NCBI GenBank assembly: GCA_030770535.1
Contig: JASVEC010000020.1
Span: 806,001 to 870,000, forward strand
Source: Batkoa obscura
Taxonomy: Eukaryota; Entomophthoromycota; Entomophthoromycetes; Entomophthorales; Batkoaceae
Length of the DNA stretch: 64,000 bases
Direction of reading: 5' to 3'
Position numbers and translations under genes: made by a program
In this document: positions 55,617 through 64,000 of the stretch, in pieces
How the letters are laid out: the number at the start of each line of letters is the position of its first letter
Numbering within the stretch: the first letter of the stretch is position 1
Notes under the pieces: generated by a model
Databases searched by the model: none
Told to the model about the DNA's origin: nothing
The model's input: only the letters and a program-made list of their open reading frames with translations

Positions 55617-57330
55617 TCTTAATCTTTACAATGAAAACTGGTCTGTAAGAAATATAGTTTTATCAAAATAATCTCTTAATCAAGGATGAAACCAGGTTAT
55701 TCTCCTCTTTTTTTTTGTTTCCTTTAAATGTATTGTAGATATCTTTGAAACAAACATTAAAGCTATAGAAGTAAAGCCTCTATTAGGCTTTAAAAAATTT
55801 AGTAAGCTATTATATTTCCGCCCTTTTGAATTTTCTAATGATAGTTGGTCTATATATAATATACTTTCAGTTAACGATGAAACTAAATTAACACCTGCCC
55901 CTTCCATTTCCTCTATCTAAATTGTAGCTTGTATGAAATAGACTGAAATTATTAAATAAAACCATTGTCAGTTTAGAGAAGTAAGAAATTAAACCTTTTT
56001 ACCCCCTTAACACATATAATAACAATCACACTATGGGTAATATACTTTTATTTCATTTATCTTTTAGCAAATAATGAAGTTAAATTATTTGCTAATTTTA
56101 TATAAACTTTTTATATAAATTATAATTAATACGATTTTAGATTTGTTAGGATTTATATAAAAATCACAAATGAAACATTCGTATCCCTATAACATTTATG
56201 ATGATAGTTACACTGTGGATAAAATACTTTGGTTAAACTAATCCCTTAGCCAAGAATGAAGTTTAAATATTTTCCAAGACTTGTTCTAATTTCTTTATCT
56301 AGACTGTAGTTTTTATTAGACGAGTTCTAAAGTTATTGAAACAGTATATTTGTTAGATATAAAAAGAAATTTCTAAAGTTAGTATGCTCATTCCAATGCT
56401 ATGTCACCTTTTTTATGCATCCTCTTCCACATTCATGCTGCTCAAAAGTATGATAACAACTCCGCTATAGATAATATCCTTTTATTGCAATAAGCTTTAA
56501 CCATCTATAGAATTCAGATAATTTCCACATCTTTAATTTATCTAACTATATTTATGTGAAATAAACCCTAAACTTATTAAGTAGAAACATACTAAGCTTA
56601 AAAAAATAATTCTATATTAAACATTTATATCCTTTAACCTTTATGATAATATCTTGTCTATAAATAATATACTTTCAGCTAATAGCTAAACGAGACTATT
56701 TTCTAAATATTCTTCCATTTTCTTTATATGGACTATAGTTTTTGTTAAATAAAGCTTGATTATCAAAGTGGAACCTTTATTGGACTTAAAAAGGGATTAT
56801 GACTTCAAGTTATTGTCTCCAATTTATGGTTTTGATTTTTGCAGTTTCTTTTATGTTTATAGCCTCAAACCTTTATTATAGCAACTAATCTATAAGCAGT
56901 ATACGCTTGCCATAACAAACTCTTAACCAATAATAAAACTGAGTTAATTTTCAAAACTTCTTTTAGTTCCTTTATATAGACTATAGTTTATATAAAATAA
57001 ACCTCAAAATTTTTATTAAGTTGAAAAAAGGGATATTGATTTAAAATTATGAGAATGTATTTTTGTGTTTAAGAATTTTACTAACAATTTTTCCACTCAA
57101 ATAGCGCTTATAGCATGGAAAAAGTGATGAAGCCAAAAAAACACCCTCATATCCTTTTGGCTTTTGTAATAGTAATCACACTATAAGTGATATACCTTTA
57201 TTACATTAAACTTCTAGCTAATAAAAAAGTTAAATTGTCTTTCAATTTTCCTTTTGGTTTCTTTACCTAGACTATAATTAATACAAGATAAAACTTAGTT
57301 ATTAGAATAAGACTTTTGTACATGTTAAAA
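55617..57330. repeat. Strongly diverged tandem array, period about 190 bp, about eight units
   Basis: Each unit carries two landmarks in the same order: CTATAnATAATATACTTTnA and, about 80-100 bp later, TTTnTTTATCTAGACTATAG followed by AAATAAA. The first landmark falls near 55642, 55850, 56032, 56213, 56463, 56660, 56890 and 57181. The last gap fits once the MITE at 57051 is removed. On the minus strand two units encode similar peptides (ESILYIDQLSLEN and ESILFIDKILS preceded by a MEG/MEE segment), so the array may be a decayed coding repeat. No intact ORF spans it. Confidence 0.6.
57051..57148 (+). mobile_element. MITE M (M30)
   Basis: 98 bp, GAGAATGT to CACCCTC, flanks TTAT and ATAT, inserted between the last two units of the diverged tandem array. 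Confidence 0.85.
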
Positions 57331-57439
57331 AAAAGCCTAAACAAATAGCTGGTTGTTTTGAACTTATAGTTACAATGAAATGGCTTAAATTCCATCCTTT
57401 TGCTGATTTATGTTCTATTTGATCTTTAATACAGAATAT

Positions 57440-57535
57440 GGGGATGTATTTTTTTTAGGAATTTTACCAATAATCTTTCCACTCAAATAGCGCTTAAAGA
57501 ATGGAAAAAAATAATGGAATCAAAAAAAACCCTGC
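57440..57535 (+). mobile_element. MITE M (M31)
   Basis: About 96 bp, GGGGATGT to a decayed right end (CCCTGC); left flank ATAT, right flank TATG. The right boundary is uncertain by a few bases. Confidence 0.8.
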
Positions 57536-58116
57536 TATGTATTAAATAACTAAGCTTTAAATCCTAGGTCTAAAATTTTATCTGATTTAACTTATTAAGT
57601 TATAAAATTAAAGCTTTTACATTTTATATAAAGCTACATTAATTTATATGATACGTTATTTTGATACAAATTTAAAATAAGATAAACAGGAAATTGCAAT
57701 ATTGAAAAAAATAAAGTAATATTTAAGATGTTAATATGAATGCTATTTTTAATTTTTAATTTTTAATTTTTAACTTAAACTTTTTTATATAGGACTATAT
57801 TTTTCTGTTTAAAAATGCTTATATAAATTGTAAATATTTTATATTTATAAAAAATAACTGAATAAAATACTATTTAAGCTGTTCAACTATTATCTTTTAT
57901 TATATATACTTTTAATATAGAATATAATTAAATCAAATTGTAATAAAATTGGCTTCAAAGATATAATCCCTTAGAAAAAAGAAGTTGAAGCTATCTACGG
58001 TGTCTAATTTGATTGGCTTTCAAAGGATTGATCGAACAAATTGAAATAAGATTTCTAAATAAAATTGCAAAATCAGAAACTAAAATTCAAAAACTTTTAA
58101 TCAAACAATCTATCTA
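57536..58116. other. Upstream region of COG8
   Basis: AT-rich DNA expected to contain the COG8 promoter; no motif named. Confidence 0.5.
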
Positions 58117-59136
58117 ATGTCGATTCTAAGTCCAAAAAGCAATTCATTATCAAGTGAGTTATCATATAACAATAATCAATCAAATAAAACTATGGAAGAG
58201 TCGTTAAGTCCAACTAACAATAAACATTCTATTTCAAATAGAAATGCCATCCAATCAATTTCAATTATGGAACTTAATTCCCCTTCGATTGAACTAAAAG
58301 ATTATGATAATTTATTTAAATTTAATTTGAGAGAATTAAAGCAAGAACCAGAGAAATTAAAGAAATCAATAGAGCAATTGAAACAACAGAAAATTAATAT
58401 TATACAAAAAGAATATGAATTTTTATTATTATCAAAACAAACTGTAGATAATAGTGCCCTTGATTTATTTGATTTAAAATATAATGTAGATAATGAGGTA
58501 ACGAATAATATTTTAAATTTAAGTAAAAGTATTACTGGATTTACGACTAAAATTGAGGAGTTAAAAAAAAGGAAGGAAGGGGTTAATTTAATACAAAAAA
58601 ATAATGAGTTATTAATTCAACTAATGGAATTACCGCAGATAACAAATACCCTAGTTACTCAAAAGCAATTTAAAGAAGCATTAAATTGTTATCGATCAAT
58701 GAAGAAAATAAAAAATCATTTACATTTTCAAGGACTAGAACAGAACAATATAATAGAAATAATAGAAACACAAATGGAACAAAGTATTAATAAAATGATA
58801 GTTGAATTATTAAGATTATTAAAGAATGAAAAATTGAATTTAAAACAAGTCTTAATCTACATAGACTATTTAAATCAAATGGATACTTTTAACATTGTGA
58901 GTTTACAATATTTATTTTTAAATTGTCGATTAGAATGTTTTAAAAGTAAATTACAAAACATTGATTTAGATTGGAATAATAATGAAGAGTTTACTTGTAA
59001 AGAATTTATCAAATTAATTGAATTATCTACTGAATTTATTAATGAATTAAATCAACATTATAAAGCAGCATTTCCGAATTTTAAAAGTAATAGTATAATT
59101 AATACTAATAATGATATAATTAATAATAATAATGAT

Positions 59137-59202
<66 letters not shown>

Positions 59203-59964
59203 CAATCTATTAACTTATATTATAATTTAATTCAATATAATATTATTAATCCATTAATAATACAATATAAAATAATATTAAAAAAAATACAGAATCCTAA
59301 TTTAATAATAGGATTATTAAATCAAACTATAATATCAGGTAATCTATTAACTAAAATAGGATGGGATTATCGATTATTAATAATAAATGAATTTGAATCA
59401 AATACATTAAATTTATTTAATAATAAAATAACAACTATTACTCAACAATTATTACAATTATTAGATAATCATCAATTTCAATTATATTTATTATTATTGA
59501 ATAAACAACAATTAAATAATTTTAATATTAATCAAAGCCCAACTGAATATTATTATAATTCAATAAAACAATATAATAATAATAATTTTAATCCACCAAT
59601 AGAATTAAAACAATTTCCACCATTTGCTAACTATATTAATCAACTATTATTATTATTTAATCAATTAAGAAACCTAGCATTTTATAATAACAGTCAATTA
59701 TTATTAGACCATTTATTAAGTGAATTAAAATTAATAACAATTAAATTACAATTTAATCAACCAAAACAACTATTGAAAGACAAAATATTACAATATAATT
59801 TTATAACTCAAGTTTTATTTTTAGATTTATTATTACCATATATAACTCATTCTTATATATTAAATATTTATGGAAATATTAATTTGTTTACTACAACAGA
59901 ACAATCTATTGATAAATTAATTAATTTGTCAATGTTTCGTTTATTGTTACCAATATTAAAATAA
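58117..59964 (+). CDS. COG8: Conserved oligomeric Golgi complex subunit 8 (Dor1-like)
   Basis: A single exon of 615 aa. Cog8 joins the two lobes of the COG tethering complex, which captures vesicles in retrograde Golgi traffic. The Dor1-like region runs from about residue 55: YDNLFKFNLRELKQEPEKLKKSIEQL, KEYEFLLLSKQTVDN, NELLIQLMELPQITNTLVTQKQFKEALNCY, IIETQMEQSINKMIVELLRLL and VLIYIDYLNQMDTFNIVSLQYLFLNCRLECF. These follow the order of the animal and yeast protein ([24 protein letters not shown]-type block). A poly-Asn tract, encoded by an AAT microsatellite, sits at about residues 330-362. The C-terminal half is unusually rich in Asn, Gln and Leu. It converges with the S8 protease gene, 61 bp apart. 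Confidence 0.85.
59105..59202 (+). repeat. AAT microsatellite encoding poly-Asn in COG8
   Basis: An in-frame run of AAT codons broken by a few GATATAATT units, within COG8. It is probably length-variable between strains. Confidence 0.9.
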
Positions 59965-60025
59965 TAATAATAACAATAGTATTATTATTATTGCTATTAT
60001 TATTTCTTTTACTATTCGATGATAT

Positions 60026-61501
60026 TCAATGATTATTATTTTCTAAACTACATTTATCAATTGCTTTTTTGACATTAATAATACCATATCCATATTCATT
60101 ATTAGGTAAAGAATTTGATGTATCCCCACCACAACCTAGTTTAGGAAAGTTAGCTGTTGCAGTTTCCCTTAATAAATTTTCAATTAACTCTACTTTTCTT
60201 TCAAGATGTGGACAAGCAGCCATAATTAATAAAGCAGCACCTGACACATGAGGAGCTGCCATCGAAGTACCTTGAAAAGCGGAATATTTACCACCACGTA
60301 TAGCACCTGTAATATTAACTCCAGGAGCGGTAACATCAATAGCAATTTTTCTTTCTAATACTGGACCCATTGAAGAAAAACTTGGTCGATCTAATGTTAA
60401 ATAGCCATTAGCAGCTACTGAAAAAGCAGAGGGATCGATAGCAGGAGGAGAAGTCATTGATGAACAACCTAAGCTACCTTCATTACCTGCTGATACAGAT
60501 AAAAATATACCTGCTTTTTTTAAAGCTTTCATAGCAATACCAAAGGTAGTTCTAGAACATCCTTCTTCTGGTGGACAACCATATGAATTTCCAATCACAT
60601 GAGGACGTAATTCTGGTTTTGGATTATTACCATTTAAATCAGTAGGAGCTATAAAGAATTGTAAACAGCCTAAATAAGATTCTGGAGATCCAAAATTTTG
60701 ATCCATATTTTTACAAGCAATCCATAAAGTAGTTGGGGAAACACCAAGTCCAAATTGACCTACAACAGTTGACATTGTATGTGTACCGTGATTATTATCA
60801 TCACATGGAAATAAACTATTAATTCCACAAATACCATTTGGTCTTGTTTTATTTAATTGTTTGTTAGCATCCCACCAAGAATAATCATGACTTAATTGAC
60901 CATTTTTATTACCCATATAATTAGTAAATAATGCAGGATGAGTATATTCTACTCCAGTATCTGCATTACCATAAATTAATTTACTAGCTCTTTCTAATAC
61001 ATTACGCTTCATTCCAGTTGCATTAATATATTTAATACTCCAATGAACACCTCCAGTCCAATCATCACTTTCAATAGCTTTAGAATTATCAATATTAGGT
61101 AAATTACCTATTCCAGCTTTAAATTTACGATTAGTTGATATCTCTTTTATTCCTGGATAACTCATTAATTGTTCAATTAATTCAGGTTTAGCTTTAATAG
61201 CAATAGTATTGGAAATATAATAAGATTGCAAATAATTTAAGTTACCTAAACCTTGTTGTTTTTGAAGATACAATTTTAATTTTTTTTGAGATTCATTGGA
61301 ATGGGATTTTAATGTAGTAATGATGTTTTCTGGATCATTGGTAAGTGATTCTATGTTAGGGGGTGTTAATTGAATTAAACAATCTATTAATGATTCATTG
61401 TTTTTTAATTGAGATAAAACTGTAGCTGATACTTGAGCAATACTATGAATGGATGATAAAAAATAATTAAATATTATTAATATTAAAAATAAATAATTCA
61501 T
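60026..61501 (-). CDS. Secreted subtilisin-like serine protease (S8, bacillopeptidase F-like)
   Basis: A single exon of 491 aa. A signal peptide (about residues 1-21) is followed by an I9-type propeptide (about 22-128, ending near GIKEISTNRKFK) and then the catalytic domain. Triad: Asp181 in GNADTGVEYTHP, His238 in NNHGTHTMS, Ser413 in GTSMAAPHVSGAA. The oxyanion Asn340 is in SVSAGNEGS. DDWTGGVHWSIKYINA precedes the Asp block, as in bacillopeptidase F-like enzymes of bacteria and early-diverging fungi. Expected role: extracellular protein breakdown after self-cleavage of the propeptide. All catalytic residues are present, so it is probably active. It is convergent with COG8. Confidence 0.92.
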   Translation of the reverse strand: MNYLFLILIIFNYFLSSIHSIAQVSATVLSQLKNNESLIDCLIQLTPPNIESLTNDPENIITTLKSHSNESQKKLKLYLQKQQGLGNLNYLQSYYISNTIAIKAKPELIEQLMSYPGIKEISTNRKFKAGIGNLPNIDNSKAIESDDWTGGVHWSIKYINATGMKRNVLERASKLIYGNADTGVEYTHPALFTNYMGNKNGQLSHDYSWWDANKQLNKTRPNGICGINSLFPCDDNNHGTHTMSTVVGQFGLGVSPTTLWIACKNMDQNFGSPESYLGCLQFFIAPTDLNGNNPKPELRPHVIGNSYGCPPEEGCSRTTFGIAMKALKKAGIFLSVSAGNEGSLGCSSMTSPPAIDPSAFSVAANGYLTLDRPSFSSMGPVLERKIAIDVTAPGVNITGAIRGGKYSAFQGTSMAAPHVSGAALLIMAACPHLERKVELIENLLRETATANFPKLGCGGDTSNSLPNNEYGYGIINVKKAIDKCSLENNNH

Positions 61502-62001
61502 GATTTAAATTGATTTATATATATAATAAAATAAAACGTTAAAATGTTAAATGTTAAAATGTTGAAATGCTTGAATGGATTTTTCTTATAACTGAAGATA
61601 AAATAAAATCAACAAAAGAAAATTAAAATTAAAATAATAAAATATAAATTTAACTTGAATAAACTTATATTACCTTTATTTAAATACTATGGAGTAATAC
61701 CTTACTATGACTATATTAATATTATTTTTATCTATCTCATTCAACTCGTTTTGAATCATATTAGTATTAATTAAGTCGACTATTTTTTAATTCCCGTAAT
61801 TTTTTTTAGATCATAAAGAAATTGATTTTTTAAATATTTTTAAAATCATTACCTTGAAACTCTCTTTATTGGTCGGAACATTTTAAATTTTTTCCTATGC
61901 TAATTAAAATTATTGGGCAAAGAAATAAAAAATTTTACCACTAAAAATGAACGTGTTGAAAATTCTTATTTACTCTTTATTACATTATCAATATCAATAA
62001 T
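61502..62001. other. Upstream region of the S8 protease gene
   Basis: AT-rich DNA; promoter expected near 61510-61700. No motif named. Confidence 0.5.
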
Positions 62002-62100
62002 GGGGATGTATTTTTGTGTTTAAGAATTTTGTTAACAATTTTTCCACTTAAATAGCATTTAAAAGATGGAAAAAGTAATGAAATCAAAAAAAACATCCCC
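62002..62100 (+). mobile_element. MITE M (M32)
   Basis: 99 bp, GGGGATGT to CATCCCC; flanks AATAAT and AATGG suggest a partly matched duplication. Confidence 0.9.
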
Positions 62101-63807
62101 AATGGCTTTACAATTTATCTAATAACTTCAACTATTTAGTAAAAAAAACTCCTGGCTATCAAGGACCTTATCTCATAACTTATACTAAAAAGTTTTTAAA
62201 AACTAAGAATTCATAAAAATCGTAAAAGTAATTAAAAATTTAAGACAATAGTTTGATTATATTATAACTATAGTAAGAAAAAAGTTTAGCAAACTGAAGC
62301 CAAAGTTTGTAAATAATAATTCCTTCCCTTTGTTGAAATTGATTTCTTACTACAACTATGATCTAATAAAACATTTGTATCACATAAAGTTATCAACTAA
62401 CTATAGGTCAAGAACTATTAATATAGGTGAGATTTAAAGATAATTAAATTTTTTTTATTACAAATCTAAAATAAATATCCAACTGTAAAGTATATCTAAA
62501 ATGTTCTATTTTATTTAATAACGATATAAAAACTTTTATTTTTTTTATAAAGCTTTTAAGGCAATTAGAAATAGGAGCTATTTCAATACTATAAAAGTTT
62601 AGTTATTTTAAATACCATTTCACAATAAGGATAGTATCAAGCTGAATATTCGATAAAGGGATATCTTTAAAAATAGAATATATAAAAACTTATTATAAAA
62701 CTTAGTATAAAACCTTATTATCATTATATTAAATTTTAAATTTAAAACCTTCTTTAAAGTCAACTAGTATATTAAAACATTTAAAAAATAAACGCTAAAT
62801 GAATTTTTAAGTTTTTAAACTTGTTGACTTCGTTTATATATTCATGTATGTAGCAAGTAATATACTTTAATATTCTTCTTTTAACAGTAACCAATTTATT
62901 ATACTTGATCTTTATAACTTTATTTATATAAATATTAAATTAAAAGAATCCATTTTTTTAATTTGTTTTAGGAATCATAAATTTCATTTAAAAGGAGTAG
63001 ATTGTTTAAGGTAGTGTTACATTTGTTTCACCTCTTTTACGACTTTTTTGACTGTTCATTTAAGAATTCAACTCGAGACAAATTTGATTAGAATATAAAA
63101 AATCCGAGTTAAAAAACTGAATTCTACAAAGAATTTAATAATAAAAGTGGTCCTTAAAAAGATTATAAAAGAGTTGCAATAGCTAAAAATTGATAGTTCT
63201 AAATTTGTGTATACTGTTCTTAATAGTCAACTTCATTCTTTTTTTACCTAAAATTACTAAATCTATGCTTTCATAATTTAAGTGGAATTAGTTTACCCAA
63301 ATGTTTTCTAGTTTAATCCAATCATAATCGATTTTACTTTGAATGGTAAACAACAATGTTCAGGATAGCCTAAAGGAGGTTTATTTTGATTGGTTAAAAT
63401 AATCGAAGGACCAAACGGTTTTAGTTATAGTAGTGTTATTTTGGTTGAAATTTTATGCATTTTCACACATTTTATTTTATTTACCCACTTAAGATCAGTT
63501 GATTTTTGAAAAGATTATAATGTTCTCATATTATAGGGGAGAAATGGCACCAATTTAGGCATTCACTCTTGAAGATTGATAATAAGATCCAATCACCCAC
63601 TTGATTTCGGAGTGTAAGAATAAGTATAAGAAGGAGGATTTCCATATTAAAATTGGAACGAACAATTATTCCTTAATTACAATAACTAAAAAAATTGAAA
63701 TAAATAAAACTTTAACTTCTTACAACCAAATAGCATTGAATTGTTATTTTCAAATTTTCATTTTTTGCTTTTCTTTAATTATTAACTAGCGACTTTAATT
63801 TTCAATA
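62101..63807. other. Intergenic, nothing recognised
   Basis: About 1.7 kb AT-rich DNA. The short ORF at 63601-63789 begins only with TTG and has no recognisable content. Confidence 0.5.
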
Positions 63808-64000
63808 ATGACTGATAAAGGGAAAAGATCATTATCTTCTTTCTTTCGCCTTCCTAAAATTCCAGTCAAGAATTTATTCATTCAAGAGAACAAAGGGTTT
63901 ATCTCATATTCAATTACCAAGCAGGGTAAGAGTTGGGAAGTTAAGGATTCCGTTGGATGTCAATTATTTTGGATTGAACTTGAAACTGAAAATGGTACAG
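63808..64000 (+). CDS. 5' end of an unrecognised gene (runs off window)
   Basis: ATG at 63808, open to the window edge (64 codons), starting MTDKGKRSLSSFFRLPKIPV. The composition is balanced and the codon use is less AT-biased than the flanking DNA, which suggests a real gene. The SSFFRLPKIPVKNLF segment resembles a motif-bearing N-terminus, followed by a folded-looking KSWEVKDSVGCQLFWIELET. No family recognised. Confidence 0.6.
   Translation, partial: MTDKGKRSLSSFFRLPKIPVKNLFIQENKGFISYSITKQGKSWEVKDSVGCQLFWIELETENGT

Noticed and set aside
55680-55907. 75-aa minus-strand ORF
   Set aside because: It is one unit of the diverged tandem array, with no spanning gene; kept as evidence for the array, not as a gene.
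63601-63789. 62-aa ORF upstream of the last gene
   Set aside because: TTG start, no family, AT-driven composition; probably chance.
1-64000. CRISPR arrays, bacterial operons, ribosome binding sites, rRNA
   Set aside because: None seen; the introns, nuclear gene set and Pol III-type tRNA genes point to a eukaryotic nuclear sequence.

Overview
The window looks like part of a nuclear chromosome from a very AT-rich, repeat-rich fungus. Evidence for a fungus: a velvet-domain regulator, a CreC/WDR20 WD40 protein, an AA11-type lytic polysaccharide monooxygenase (LPMO), Pol5, Cog8 and glycogen debranching enzyme, all with short GT...AG introns of about 40-63 nt. Base composition, long AT-rich intergenic DNA and the LPMO plus bacillopeptidase-type subtilase suggest an early-diverging lineage (for example Zoopagomycota/Entomophthoromycotina). 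That placement is inference; no rRNA is present to test it.

Layout. 1-60: left edge of an MFS monocarboxylate-type transporter gene on the minus strand (gene spans 1-471). 2630-3529: a decayed LPMO gene with a CBM19-like tail. 3802-6184: DNA transposon T1. 7351-10023: an intact secreted LPMO, then a five-exon Nup43-like WD40 gene. 10212-15492: GDB1 (minus, three exons, about 1720 aa). 16.1-41 kb: a transposon island holding seven copies (T2-T7 plus an old remnant) of one DDE transposon, most of the 32 copies of a roughly 98-bp MITE, a probable solo LTR and two identical tRNA-Arg(ACG) genes. 41.0-54.0 kb: a compact gene cluster with an unrecognised 11-exon gene, POL5 (18 exons), a CreC/WDR20 gene (8 exons), a PA-TM-RING ubiquitin ligase (7 exons) and a velvet gene. 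55.6-57.3 kb: a strongly diverged tandem array with a period near 190 bp. 58.1-61.5 kb: convergent COG8 and a secreted S8 protease. 63.8 kb: the 5' end of an unknown gene.

The host genes are mostly housekeeping (glycogen breakdown, Golgi tethering, nuclear pore, ribosome production, carbon catabolite control) plus two secreted degradative enzymes. The most interesting system is the transposon pair. A DDE transposon (called T here) has termini starting GGGG and AT-rich flanks consistent with a 4-bp duplication. The MITE (called M here) shares T's left terminal sequence. Empty and filled sites inside T copies show directly that M makes 4-bp target duplications (ATAT, GTAT; also AAAT, ATTT, AAAC and AGAT outside T). 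Several T copies carry the same internal deletion, which removes two of three putative catalytic acids, plus MITEs at the same positions, so a defective MITE-loaded version has itself been copied. I could not assign T to a named superfamily from sequence reading alone.

Exon chains for GDB1, POL5, the CreC, RING and Nup43-like genes and the 11-exon gene were built by hand from GT/AG sites; each sums to a whole number of codons. Stretches with no named feature are listed as such.
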